Assembly (NCBI GenBank): GCA_016177765.1
Contig: JACOUP010000008.1
Location: forward strand, 961,165-1,025,164
Origin: Deltaproteobacteria bacterium
GTDB lineage: Bacteria > UBA10199 > JACPAL01 > JACOUP01
DNA length: 64,000 bases
Reading direction: 5' to 3'
Made by a program: the position numbers and the translations under genes. Positions 16,928-26,547 of the stretch are shown one piece after another (position 1 is the stretch's first letter; each line of letters begins with the position of its first letter). The notes under the pieces are model-generated. The model made no database searches and was not told where the DNA came from. It worked only from the letters and a program-made list of their open reading frames with translations.

Positions 16928-17796
16928 AAAATCTTATGCTCCTTCAGGACCTTTTTGAGTTTCTCAAGGTTGGCCTCCCCCATCGGGCAGAGCGGGAGTC
17001 GCATTTCAGGGGAACATTTTCCCATGAGGCCCAAGGCGGTCTTGACAGGGATCGGGTTGGTCTCAAAAAACATCGCTTCATGAAGAGGCAGTAATTTTTC
17101 ATGTAAAAATCTGGCCTTCTCACGATCACCTGCAAAAAAACTGTCACACAGGACCGCCATTTCTTGAGGAACAACATTGGCGGTGACCGAGATAGAGCCG
17201 GTCCCGCCGCAGGCCATAATCGGGAAATTGAGGGCGTCTTCTCCCGAAATGACGTCAAAATTATCACCGCATTGCCGCAAAATCTCTAAAACCTGGACGA
17301 GGTTGCCGGAGGCCTCTTTGATCCCAACGATGTTATCAATTTTGGCGCATCGGGAGACCGTTTCCGGGAGCATGTTGACGCCGGTCCGGCTCGGGACGTT
17401 GTAAAGAACAAGGGGGAGACCGGCGGCGGTGGCGATCGCCTTGAAGTGCCGGTAGAGCCCCTCCTGGGTTGGTTTGTTGTAGTAAGGGGTGATACTCAAG
17501 GCCCCATCGGCGCCCGACTTCTTGGCTTCACGGGTGAGTCGGATCGCCTCTTCGGTGGCGTTGGAACCGGCCCCGGCCAAGACCTTTACCCTCTTTTTGG
17601 CCTGTTCCACAACGATACGGATCACCCGGTCATGCTCTTCGTGGGAGAGGGTTGCCGATTCGCCGGTCGTTCCGCAGGGGACGAGCACGTCGGTACCGGC
17701 AGAAATATGCCATTCGACGAGGTCGCGCAGCGATTTTTCGTCAATCTTTCCGTCTTTAAATGGGGTGACCAAGGCCACCATGGAGCCTTTAAACAT
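16924..17796 (-). CDS. dapA: 4-hydroxy-tetrahydrodipicolinate synthase
   Basis: Class I aldolase condensing pyruvate and aspartate semialdehyde. FKGSMVALVTPF start, GTTGESATLSHEEH, VLAGAGSNATEEAI, the YNVPSRTGVN motif with the catalytic Tyr, and IVGIKEASGNL with the Schiff-base lysine. 290 residues. First gene of dapA-dapB-dapL-folK-transaldolase; a good promoter ends 7 nt before its ATG and no Shine-Dalgarno is visible. Confidence 0.97.
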   Translation of the reverse strand: MFKGSMVALVTPFKDGKIDEKSLRDLVEWHISAGTDVLVPCGTTGESATLSHEEHDRVIRIVVEQAKKRVKVLAGAGSNATEEAIRLTREAKKSGADGALSITPYYNKPTQEGLYRHFKAIATAAGLPLVLYNVPSRTGVNMLPETVSRCAKIDNIVGIKEASGNLVQVLEILRQCGDNFDVISGEDALNFPIMACGGTGSISVTANVVPQEMAVLCDSFFAGDREKARFLHEKLLPLHEAMFFETNPIPVKTALGLMGKCSPEMRLPLCPMGEANLEKLKKVLKEHKIL

Positions 17797-17803
17797 GCTT
17801 TGG

Positions 17804-17832
17804 TCTGTAGGAGATTTGGGCTAAAACTGCAA
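17804..17832 (-). promoter_or_regulatory. dapA operon promoter
   Basis: On the minus strand: TTGCAG (17832-17827), 17-bp spacer, TACAGA (17809-17804), then CCAAAGC and the dapA ATG. Leader of about zero length, no ribosome binding site. Confidence 0.6.
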
Positions 17833-17989
17833 GGGGTGATTCCAAGGAGAATCTTAGCAACTTTGCGCCCCCAACGGCGATAATAGGCATGAAACGAGAT
17901 TGGGGTTCAAGGATGGAAGAAGGAGAAAACCTTGACCCCACGCGATCCCCCACTCCTTCTTCCAACATTGATCGAGAGCCCTGGTTGCC

Positions 17990-18610
17990 TTAGGTGACCG
18001 GGGCCTCGCTTTTTTGGGGACCCCTGAAACCGGTGGCAATCAGATAAATCTCAGTCGAGGTTTTCCGGGTCGCTTCCGGGATAAAGGTTTGGATCTTGTC
18101 AAAAAACGGTTTCAAATCCCTTTTATAGGGTTCCAGTTCCTCTCCGGGGAAGATTTTGACCACAAAACTGCCCTGTTCCCTCAAAAACAGGGGGCAACAC
18201 TGAAAGGCCTTTTGGGCCAGCTGGTAGGAGTTGTACTGGTCCTGAAACTTGATCCCGGTGGTATGAGGGGCCATATCGGAGAGGATCAGGTCCACCTTAC
18301 GCCCTAATGCTGCCAGGGTCCGTTGCTGGACAAGTGGGTTGTTGATATCCCCCTTCACAAAAGAGATATTCTTTTCCTCAATCCCCTCAATCGCTTCAAG
18401 ATCGATACCGATGATCTTACCCAAGAGGCCTATCTCACGGGAGGCAACCTGGAGCCACCCGCCAGGGGCACACCCGAGATCAATGACCTGCATCCCTGGT
18501 TTCAAGAGACGGTACTTCTTATTGATCTCCATCAGTTTGAAGGCGGCTCGCGATTTAAACCCCTTCTCTTTGGCCTTTTGATACCAACGATCCTTCCTCT
18601 GGTACGCCAT
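17990..18610 (-). CDS. rlmE: 23S rRNA (uridine2552-2'-O)-methyltransferase
   Basis: FtsJ/RrmJ family SAM methyltransferase acting on 23S rRNA in the 50S subunit. DRWYQKAKEKGFKSRAAFKL carries the family's first catalytic lysine, VIDLGCAPGGWLQVAS binds SAM, ILSDMAPHTTGI carries the catalytic Asp, FVVKIFPGEEL the second Lys and KTSTEIYLIATGF the Glu. 206 residues. Single gene; the 193 bp between it and dapA contain nothing I can name. A TATAGG box lies 8 nt before its ATG, but I see no clear -35. Confidence 0.95.
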   Translation of the reverse strand: MAYQRKDRWYQKAKEKGFKSRAAFKLMEINKKYRLLKPGMQVIDLGCAPGGWLQVASREIGLLGKIIGIDLEAIEGIEEKNISFVKGDINNPLVQQRTLAALGRKVDLILSDMAPHTTGIKFQDQYNSYQLAQKAFQCCPLFLREQGSFVVKIFPGEELEPYKRDLKPFFDKIQTFIPEATRKTSTEIYLIATGFRGPQKSEAPVT

Positions 18611-18797
18611 AGGGGCACCCTATAGGAAATTATCAGTAAAAAGTATAGGGCAACTTTTTCCTCCCCCTGACGATAATAGAGGCGAATGAAGAAACAATCC
18701 ATCCACTTGAATCTGGGCCAAATTGGGGTTCCAAGACATCAGTTTATGAGGGCTTTGATAAGGCGAATCAATAAATTATATAGTAATTTCATATAGT

Positions 18798-18803
18798 TAT
18801 AAT
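18798..18803 (+). promoter_or_regulatory. candidate -10 box before the small unknown pair
   Basis: A consensus TATAAT lies in the AT-rich 18770-18806 segment, 52 bp before the ATG at 18856. No convincing -35 box is visible 16-18 bp upstream. The rest of 18611-18855 holds nothing recognised. Confidence 0.4.
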
Positions 18804-18855
18804 TATAGGGATGGTTGGCAAACGGTTTGCAAGTATAGAGGGGAGGAGATAACTT

Positions 18856-19185
18856 ATGGCGGTCACATTCCCACAGGCACTTCAAAGTATTCGAGAACAG
18901 GACCCGGCTTTAGCCGCCCAGTTGGAACGAGCCCATAGGGTTGCTGTGGCCAGGGGGGATGCCCCAGGCATCGCCAGAATCGAGGCGGCTGTTCTTACCC
19001 GCTATGCAGAGATTACCTCAAGCGGTGTCCCGCGGACAGCGACAGCCCGCCTTTCGACACCGAGAGACCCGCGAGAGGTTGCCTTTTTAAGACTTGCCGA
19101 TGGTCCCGGGCGTGAAAATCCTGATTTAAGAGGGGCTGACGTTATTACCATGCAAGCGCTTCTTACAGACTTGGGGGTCGGCTAA
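18856..19185 (+). CDS. hypothetical protein, 109 residues
   Basis: Unrecognised. Strong ribosome site (GGGAGGAGA about 8 nt before ATG) and a consensus -10 upstream argue that it is real. The protein is Ala/Arg-rich and mostly helical at the N-terminus (LAAQLERAHRVAVARGDAPG), with no signal peptide or membrane segment, and a basic middle with Thr/Ser-Pro. It is followed one base later by another 109-residue gene, so the two are surely co-transcribed; a terminator follows the pair. Cytoplasmic protein of unknown role, possibly lineage-specific. Confidence 0.6.
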   Translation: MAVTFPQALQSIREQDPALAAQLERAHRVAVARGDAPGIARIEAAVLTRYAEITSSGVPRTATARLSTPRDPREVAFLRLADGPGRENPDLRGADVITMQALLTDLGVG

Positions 19186-19186
19186 T

Positions 19187-19516
19187 ATGGCCTTTGAACA
19201 ATACATTGAAAAATATCCCAGTCTTGCCTTCCTTAAAGGGACGGAGTTCCAGTATATGGAACCAGCCCGGCAGGAGTACTTAAATGGCCTGATCGAGGAT
19301 GCCATCTTTTGGATTGAGCACGAACAGAGGCGTGAAAATGCCAAACATTTTTTCTTCTTGGGTTCCTCTTTAGGTCTCCTGGGTGCCGAGGAGGAGGGAA
19401 AAGCGAAGGGACTGACCGGTAAGGCGTTGGAAGACCACCTGAAGCCCCACAAGCAGTTCTACACCCAGTTTAATCCTTACTCTGGCACGACCCGAGGGCC
19501 AGATGAAGAGATCTAG
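19187..19516 (+). CDS. hypothetical protein, 109 residues
   Basis: Unrecognised. Begins MAFEQYIEKYPSLAFLKG; predicted helical, with an aromatic and acidic N-terminal half, a HEQRRENAKHFFFLGSSLGL segment around residue 45 too short for a safe membrane helix, and a C-terminal GKALEDHLKPHKQFYTQFNP. No cysteines, no signal peptide. One base after the preceding small gene, no clear ribosome site of its own, so probably translated by coupling. Followed by a rho-independent terminator at 19640. Confidence 0.55.
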   Translation: MAFEQYIEKYPSLAFLKGTEFQYMEPARQEYLNGLIEDAIFWIEHEQRRENAKHFFFLGSSLGLLGAEEEGKAKGLTGKALEDHLKPHKQFYTQFNPYSGTTRGPDEEI

Positions 19517-19639
19517 TTCCCACCATACCCAGAAATCTTAAAAAAAATAGAGTGACCAGCACTTTTAAAGCAACAAATTCAACTTTCTACCGAGAATAGG
19601 TCCAGAAGGGGCGTTGCCCTTTTGAGACAATCTAAAACG

Positions 19640-19667
19640 GGGGGATCAGACGATCCCCCTTTTTATT
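19640..19667 (+). terminator. rho-independent terminator
   Basis: Perfect 8-bp stem GGGGGATC / GATCCCCC with loop AGAC (19640-19659), then TTTTTATTT. Ends the transcript of the two 109-residue genes. Confidence 0.85.
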
Positions 19668-19707
19668 TGGCTAAAATATGACAGTTCCAATCGGAAAGTG
19701 CAAGGTG

Positions 19708-19780
19708 TGGGGAGAGAGGGAATCGAACCCCCGACGCGCAGATTTTCAGTCTGCCGCTCTACCGACTGAGCTATCTCCCC
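19708..19780 (-). tRNA. tRNA-Phe (anticodon GAA)
   Basis: On the minus strand a 73-nt cloverleaf can be folded: acceptor GGGGAGA/TCTCCCC, D-stem GCTC/GAGC, anticodon stem GCAGA/TCTGC with loop CTGAAAA (anticodon GAA), T-stem GGGGG/CCCTC with TTCGATT loop, discriminator A. The 3' CCA is not encoded (genomic CACC follows). It stands alone between the small unknown genes and carD. Confidence 0.95.
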
Positions 19781-19808
19781 AAAAACAGCAAATAAATAAA
19801 GATGTTGG

Positions 19809-19835
19809 ATAGTATAAGTCATCGGGGGCTGTCAA
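19809..19835 (-). promoter_or_regulatory. candidate tRNA-Phe promoter
   Basis: On the minus strand TTGACA (19835-19830), 15-bp spacer, TACTAT (19814-19809), 28 bp before the tRNA 5' end. The -35 is consensus, the spacing short. Confidence 0.45.
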
Positions 19836-19872
19836 TGATGGAAGAGGGGAAATAGGGTGAGTGCAATAGAAT

Positions 19873-19901
19873 TTGACGGAAAACGGAAGTTATGTTATAC
19901 C
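19873..19901 (+). promoter_or_regulatory. carD operon promoter
   Basis: TTGACG (19873-19878), 17-bp spacer, TATACC (19896-19901) preceded by an extended-10 TGT. A leader of about 45 nt follows, with GGGAGA before the carD ATG, so this transcript, unlike many here, has a normal 5' UTR. Confidence 0.65.
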
Positions 19902-19949
19902 AAGCGGCCTTTTTGGAACGGGTCTTTAAAAGATTAAGGGAGACGACAG

Positions 19950-20447
19950 ATGGCGCTACAGAAGATGTTCAAGCCGGGGGACAAGGCGGTTTATCCGGCT
20001 CATGGGGTTGGTGAGGTCCAGTCGATAGAGACGAGGGAGATCTCCGGCAACCGCCAGACCTTTTACATTCTCAAGATCCTCGACAATGGAATGACCATCA
20101 TGGTGCCAACCACCAATGTCAAGTCGGTGGGCCTGCGCGAGGTGATCAGCGAGGATGAGGTGGATGAGGTGTATGCCATCCTGAAGGAACGGGATGTCAC
20201 CGTTGACAATCAGACCTGGAACCGCCGGTACCGGGAGTATATGGACAAGATCAAGACCGGTTCAGTCTATGAGATTGCCGAGGTCCTCCGGGATCTTTCC
20301 ATGCTCAAGTTTGAAAAGGAACTCTCCTTTGGGGAGAGAAAGATGCTGGATACCGCAAGAAGCCTCCTGATCAAGGAACTGGCGATTGCCCAGGAGAAAG
20401 AGGAAGCGGACGTTTTAAAAGAGATCCAGAAGATTTTTAAGAATTAA
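19950..20447 (+). CDS. CarD/CdnL-family transcription regulator
   Basis: RNA polymerase-binding regulator that stabilises open complexes at rRNA and other promoters. N-terminal RNAP-interaction Tudor-like domain FKPGDKAVYPAHGVGEVQSI, MVPTTNVKSVGLREVIS, then a helical DNA-binding domain (WNRRYREYMDKIKTGSVYEI, LRDLSMLKFEKELSFGERKM). 165 residues, as expected. First gene of carD-ispD-ispF-cysS(-uvrB). The presence of CarD fits deltaproteobacteria-like, actinobacterial or Thermus-type lineages. Confidence 0.95.
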   Translation: MALQKMFKPGDKAVYPAHGVGEVQSIETREISGNRQTFYILKILDNGMTIMVPTTNVKSVGLREVISEDEVDEVYAILKERDVTVDNQTWNRRYREYMDKIKTGSVYEIAEVLRDLSMLKFEKELSFGERKMLDTARSLLIKELAIAQEKEEADVLKEIQKIFKN

Positions 20448-20453
20448 TCCTTA

Positions 20454-21248
20454 TTGCCTTCCCTCCTGAAGTTCGCTAGTTTCCCCGGCACTTTGAAAAC
20501 AATTGCCATCATACCGGCCGCCGGCTCCGGGCTTCGGATGGGGATGACCCAACCCAAGGGTGCTCCACCCAAACAGTTCCTCCTTTTGGAAGGAAAGCCG
20601 ATCCTTCACTGGACATTGGAGGCCTTATCTCAAGTCTCCGCTATTGATGCCATCTGCCTTGTTGTGGCGGCCGATCGTTTAGCAACAACCGAACAAGAAC
20701 TAGGGGAAGGGGTGCGGGTGAATCACCCTTGGGTGAACCACCCTTGGGTGAACCACCCGTGGGGCAAAAAGCTCCAATGGATTGTGGCGGGAGGCCAGGA
20801 AAGGCAGGACTCGGTGATCAAGGGATTGAGGGCGATCCCCCCTTGCGAAATTGTTCTTGTTCATGACGCGGTTCGCCCCTTTGTTACCCCCAAAATGGTG
20901 GAGGCCTTAATCACTGTGGCAAAAGAAAACGGGGCCGCCCTCCTGGCCTTGCCGGTTCAGGAGACCCTCAAAGAGGTGAGCGAGCGGAGAGAAGTGATCA
21001 GGACGGTCGATCGGGACCGGCTTTGGTCTGTCCAAACCCCTCAGGCCTTCCGTTACGATCTCCTGAGTCAGGCGATTGCCAGGGCCGAAAGGGATTCTTT
21101 TTTGGGGACGGACGAGGCGATGTTGGTGGAAAGGAATGGTCACCCGGTTTCAGTCGTCGAAGGGTCCCCTTTCAACATAAAAATCACAAGGCCGGAGGAT
21201 TTGTTGCTGGCAGAAGGGATCGTTTATGCGCGTCGGCATCGGTTATGA
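20454..21248 (+). CDS. ispD: 2-C-methyl-D-erythritol 4-phosphate cytidylyltransferase
   Basis: MEP isoprenoid pathway: makes CDP-methylerythritol from MEP and [18 protein letters not shown] begins the nucleotide-binding loop; [15 protein letters not shown] and TEDEAM-like [22 protein letters not shown] and [14 protein letters not shown] complete the family. The protein is inflated by palindromic repeats: PKGAP is inserted inside the conserved PKQF motif (20558-20570) and VNHPW occurs three times in a row (20716-20758). Start uncertain: TTG 20454 gives 264 residues, but homologues start near KTIAIIPA (TTG 20493). Overlaps ispF by 23 bp. Confidence 0.92.
   Translation: MPSLLKFASFPGTLKTIAIIPAAGSGLRMGMTQPKGAPPKQFLLLEGKPILHWTLEALSQVSAIDAICLVVAADRLATTEQELGEGVRVNHPWVNHPWVNHPWGKKLQWIVAGGQERQDSVIKGLRAIPPCEIVLVHDAVRPFVTPKMVEALITVAKENGAALLALPVQETLKEVSERREVIRTVDRDRLWSVQTPQAFRYDLLSQAIARAERDSFLGTDEAMLVERNGHPVSVVEGSPFNIKITRPEDLLLAEGIVYARRHRL
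20558..20570. repeat. palindrome GGGTGCTCCACCC in the IspD active-site loop
   Basis: Perfect GGGTG/CACCC palindrome with CCCAA immediately before it and CCCAA overlapping its end, as if a 15-bp insertion had duplicated CCCAA. It splits the conserved G-x-R-M-G...PKQ loop by five residues. Confidence 0.85.
20716..20758. repeat. three tandem palindromes, 15-bp period (in ispD)
   Basis: GGGTGAATCACCC, TT, GGGTGAACCACCC, TT, GGGTGAACCACCC. Each unit is 13 bp of palindrome plus TT; translated as VNHPW repeated three times. Reading frame is conserved because the period is five codons. Confidence 0.92.
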
Positions 21249-21699
21249 CATCCACCCCCTTGTTCCGGGGAGAAAACTGATCTTGGGAGGGGTTGAAATC
21301 CCTTTTGAAAAGGGGCTCGATGGCCACTCGGACGCCGATGCCTTGTACCACGCGGTGAGCGATGCCTTGCTTGGAGCCTTGGGGTCTGGAGATATCGGGG
21401 ATCATTTTCCGGACTCCGATCCAGCATTAAAGGGAAAAGATTCTTCGTTTTTTCTCCAGGAAATTTTAAAAAAGGTAGAGACTGCCGGCTATGTCGTTCT
21501 GAATGTCGACAGCACCCTTATCCTTGAAAAACCGAAACTGGGGCCGTACAAGGAAACAATGGCGGCCAATGTTGCCAGACTCTTGAAAATTGCCAGAAAC
21601 CAGGTCAATGTAAAGGGGAAGAGAAACGAGCGGCTTGGGGCACTGGGTCGAGGGGAGGGGATTGCCGCCCAGGCGGTTGTCCTTCTCAAAAAACGATAA
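21226..21699 (+). CDS. ispF: 2-C-methyl-D-erythritol 2,4-cyclodiphosphate synthase
   Basis: Next MEP-pathway step but one after IspD; forms the cyclodiphosphate with release of [23 protein letters not shown] with the zinc-binding Dx[33 protein letters not shown], and the C-terminal [20 protein letters not shown] with the usual E-x-G-x-x-G-R. 157 residues. Starts within ispD's 3' end; cysS follows after 2 bp. Confidence 0.96.
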   Translation: MRVGIGYDIHPLVPGRKLILGGVEIPFEKGLDGHSDADALYHAVSDALLGALGSGDIGDHFPDSDPALKGKDSSFFLQEILKKVETAGYVVLNVDSTLILEKPKLGPYKETMAANVARLLKIARNQVNVKGKRNERLGALGRGEGIAAQAVVLLKKR

Positions 21700-21701
21700 C
21701 G

Positions 21702-23144
21702 ATGCCTCTCAAAGTTTATAACAACCTGACCCAACACAAAGAAGAATTTAACCCGGTTTCTCCCCCTGAGGTGAAGATGTATGTCTGTGGTGTGACGGTC
21801 TATGACGACTGCCACATCGGCCATGCCCGGGCGGCGGTAGTGTTTGACCTGATCTATCGGGTGCTTCTTTCCAAGGGGTACCAGGTCACCTTTGTCCGGA
21901 ATTTTACCGATATTGATGACAAGATCATTCAGAGAAGCCGGGAGCTGAAAATCCCCTGGCACCAGGTGGCCGCCACTTATATTGACGCCTTTCGGCGGGA
22001 TATGGGCCGGCTCAATCTGAAAACCCCCACACAGGAACCGAAGGCAACCGAACATATCCCCGAGATGATTCAGTTGATTCAAAAATTGGTTGAAAAAGGG
22101 ATTGCCTATGAAGCGGAGGGGGATGTTTTTTACAGTGTCTCCCGCTTTAAGGGATATGGAAAGTTGTCCCATAAAAAGATTGAGGAGTTGGAGGCGGGGG
22201 CGCGTGTTGAGGTGATGGAAAAGAAAAAGAACCCGCTCGATTTTGCCCTTTGGAAAAAAAGCAAGCCGGGCGAGCCTTCCTGGGAGAGTCCTTGGGGGCC
22301 AGGGAGGCCGGGCTGGCATATTGAGTGCTCTGCCATGAGCCTCAAGTTTTTGGGGGAGAGCCTGGATATCCACGGGGGAGGGCGGGATCTTATTTTCCCT
22401 CACCACGAAAATGAGATCGCCCAGTCGGAAGGAGCGACCGGCAAGCCGTTCGTCCGATATTGGCTCCATAATGGTTTTGTGAACATCCACGAGGAAAAGA
22501 TGAGCAAGTCGACCGGCCATTTCCGGAAGCTCCGTGACGTTCTTGAACATTACAGCAGCGAAGCGGTCCGTTATTTTCTCCTCTCGGCCCATTACCGGAG
22601 TCCGATCGACTACAGCGAACAGAACATGAGGGAGGCCGAGGAGGCCTTGGACCGCTTTTATGCAACAATCGACCGGTTCAAGAAATTTTCCGAAGGCCAT
22701 TTGGGGGGTGACGAGAAGGAATTTCATCTCCTGCCAAAATTTGAAAAGGCGATGGATGACGATTTCAACGCCACTCAATTTCTGGGAGACCTTTTTGACT
22801 GGGTCCGCCGGCTCAACAAGTCCCTTGATAAGCTGGAAAAACAGAAAAAACAGGTTTCTTCAGCATTCAAAAAGTCGGTTTTGAGTGAGATTGCGCAAGT
22901 GAGTGCTGTGCTGGGGGTTCTTGATAAAGAGCCTGCACAGTATTTGGCCGCAAAAAAAGGGAGGCATATCAGTCAATCCGGTCTCGATGCCTCTTTTGTC
23001 GAGAAATTGATTGAAGACCGGAAGAAGGCTCGATCGGCAAAGAATTTTGCCGAGGCGGACAGGATCCGTCAGGAGCTGGAGCAGAAGGGGATCATCCTTA
23101 AAGACAATCCAGACAGTTCCACGGAGTGGCATGTGAAACAGTAA
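21702..23144 (+). CDS. cysS: cysteinyl-tRNA synthetase
   Basis: Class I aminoacyl-tRNA synthetase. [19 protein letters not shown] contains the zinc cysteine and HIGH; other zinc ligands in WHIECSAMS and [15 protein letters not shown] at [12 protein letters not shown]-terminal helical anticodon-binding domain. 480 residues. The order ispD-ispF-cysS is common in several phyla. uvrB starts 2 bp after the stop. Confidence 0.97.
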   Translation: MPLKVYNNLTQHKEEFNPVSPPEVKMYVCGVTVYDDCHIGHARAAVVFDLIYRVLLSKGYQVTFVRNFTDIDDKIIQRSRELKIPWHQVAATYIDAFRRDMGRLNLKTPTQEPKATEHIPEMIQLIQKLVEKGIAYEAEGDVFYSVSRFKGYGKLSHKKIEELEAGARVEVMEKKKNPLDFALWKKSKPGEPSWESPWGPGRPGWHIECSAMSLKFLGESLDIHGGGRDLIFPHHENEIAQSEGATGKPFVRYWLHNGFVNIHEEKMSKSTGHFRKLRDVLEHYSSEAVRYFLLSAHYRSPIDYSEQNMREAEEALDRFYATIDRFKKFSEGHLGGDEKEFHLLPKFEKAMDDDFNATQFLGDLFDWVRRLNKSLDKLEKQKKQVSSAFKKSVLSEIAQVSAVLGVLDKEPAQYLAAKKGRHISQSGLDASFVEKLIEDRKKARSAKNFAEADRIRQELEQKGIILKDNPDSSTEWHVKQ

Positions 23145-23146
23145 TC

Positions 23147-25165
<2,019 letters not shown>

Positions 25166-25168
25166 CCC

Positions 25169-26371
25169 CTACTGTAGTATCGATATCGCCGAAACCTTCG
25201 GATTGTCGGCACTGCCCGGAGTGAATGAGATGAAGAGTGTGCCGTTAGTGACAATGATCCCACTAAATCGTTTCACGCTTGTCCTACACCGACCACCGGT
25301 TGAGCTGTAGATATCAAAATTAGTCAATTTGCGTGTAGACTGAATATCCACGTTAAATTTTCTCTGGCCAATCGCCGTCTTGACAAGTTCAGTGAAGGCA
25401 AGATCCACCGTGTAGGTTCCGTTGGGGACTGAGAAGGTATAGTTAAAAGTGCCGTACCTTTCTGTTTTGAATTGATTGGGCAGGGCGTTACAGGTGGCAT
25501 TGGTACCGCTGTAGGTGTAGGTGCTTCCTCCTTGAGAGAAGTTGTCCGCACCCCAAACACTATTGGCAATGGCTGCTCCTCCCGCGTTGATATAAATCGG
25601 GCTGAAAGCTGGTGCTGGAGGGGGGGGTGGTGGAGGAGGCGGTGGCAGAGGGGTAGGAATACCGCCAGGACCGACGATAGTGCCATCCTCCGCCTTGCAA
25701 GTGATCTGAGCCTTCATCTCCGGAGTCAGGTCGGCAGGCAGGTCTTTGCAATCGGGCAGATAGTCGTCTCCATTGGGGGGTGGGAGAGGTTTCGCATTGA
25801 CCTTAGAAGGGACATCAGAAGGGACATCTGTCGCACTGCCGCAACTGCCTTCTAAAGTTCCGTTCATCTTGCAATCCTTCAGGTAATCAATACCGGCCTG
25901 GGTCAGTTCCTCGCACCCTTCAACGATGAAGCTCCCTTCGAAACTTCCCGTCATCTTGCAATCTTCAGAAACTTCAAGCCGCCCCTTGGAGGTCATACCG
26001 ACTTTGCAATCCGGAGAGGGGCTGTTATCGAGACTGTCGGCCTTCTGTTCTATGATGACGACATTCCCCCCGCAGGTGACCGTGCCGCCCCGCTCGGTAA
26101 TATCTTTTCCAGTAGAATCAATGACCCGACACTTTCCATCCTCTTTTTTCTCAATACCAAGATACCCGTCAGCCATATTTTCGATCATAAAACCTTTGGA
26201 ACAATCAGTTTCTTCTATCTTTGATTTGAGATTCCATCCCTTAAAGAGCTGTTCCGAAGGGGGCTCGTCCGGGGCGCTCCATTTATCACCCCCCTTGACC
26301 GAACCGCTGTCACTCCCGCTACAACCCAGGACGAAAACAAGGGACAGGAACAGGAACAGGTTTCTTGGCAT
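25169..26371 (-). CDS. lipoprotein with C-terminal malectin-like domain
   Basis: Predicted exported lipoprotein, 400 residues. Signal peptide MPRNLFLFLSLVFVLGC with the lipobox cysteine at about residue 17, a Cys-containing middle with repeated DCKM-G-LEG/CKMTGSFEGS phrases (residues 80-180), a ten-proline spacer near residue 245, and a C-terminal domain from about residue 258 (YINAGGAAIANSVWGADNF, YTFSVPNGTYTVDLAFTEL, FNVDIQ) that I recognise as malectin, a carbohydrate-binding fold. Likely tethered at the cell surface and binding glycans; ligand unknown. A ribosome site AAAGGAGA precedes its ATG. Convergent with uvrB, three bases apart. Confidence 0.8.
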   Translation of the reverse strand: MPRNLFLFLSLVFVLGCSGSDSGSVKGGDKWSAPDEPPSEQLFKGWNLKSKIEETDCSKGFMIENMADGYLGIEKKEDGKCRVIDSTGKDITERGGTVTCGGNVVIIEQKADSLDNSPSPDCKVGMTSKGRLEVSEDCKMTGSFEGSFIVEGCEELTQAGIDYLKDCKMNGTLEGSCGSATDVPSDVPSKVNAKPLPPPNGDDYLPDCKDLPADLTPEMKAQITCKAEDGTIVGPGGIPTPLPPPPPPPPPPAPAFSPIYINAGGAAIANSVWGADNFSQGGSTYTYSGTNATCNALPNQFKTERYGTFNYTFSVPNGTYTVDLAFTELVKTAIGQRKFNVDIQSTRKLTNFDIYSSTGGRCRTSVKRFSGIIVTNGTLFISFTPGSADNPKVSAISILQ

Positions 26372-26508
26372 GGACGGTCTCCTTTTGGTCTTTTCCTAAA
26401 TGACCGTGCAAGAGTCATGCCTATTGGTGAGGTTTGGTTTTGTTAGGGAATTGAGGCAGATAGGGGGTTAAATCATACCGGTTAAGGTCAAATTATTGAC
26501 GATTCTAG

Positions 26509-26538
26509 TTGCGGGTAACCGTCGAGCTCTTGTAATAA
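26509..26538 (+). promoter_or_regulatory. candidate uvrC promoter
   Basis: TTGCGG (26509-26514), 18-bp spacer, TAATAA (26533-26538), then 9 nt to the uvrC ATG and no Shine-Dalgarno. Same short-leader geometry as mglA and dapA. Confidence 0.5.
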
Positions 26539-26547
26539 TCTCGGCTC

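Noticed and set aside
21489..22778. Minus-strand open frame of about 429 codons
   Set aside because: Antisense to ispF and cysS; a by-product of codon bias in well-supported genes.
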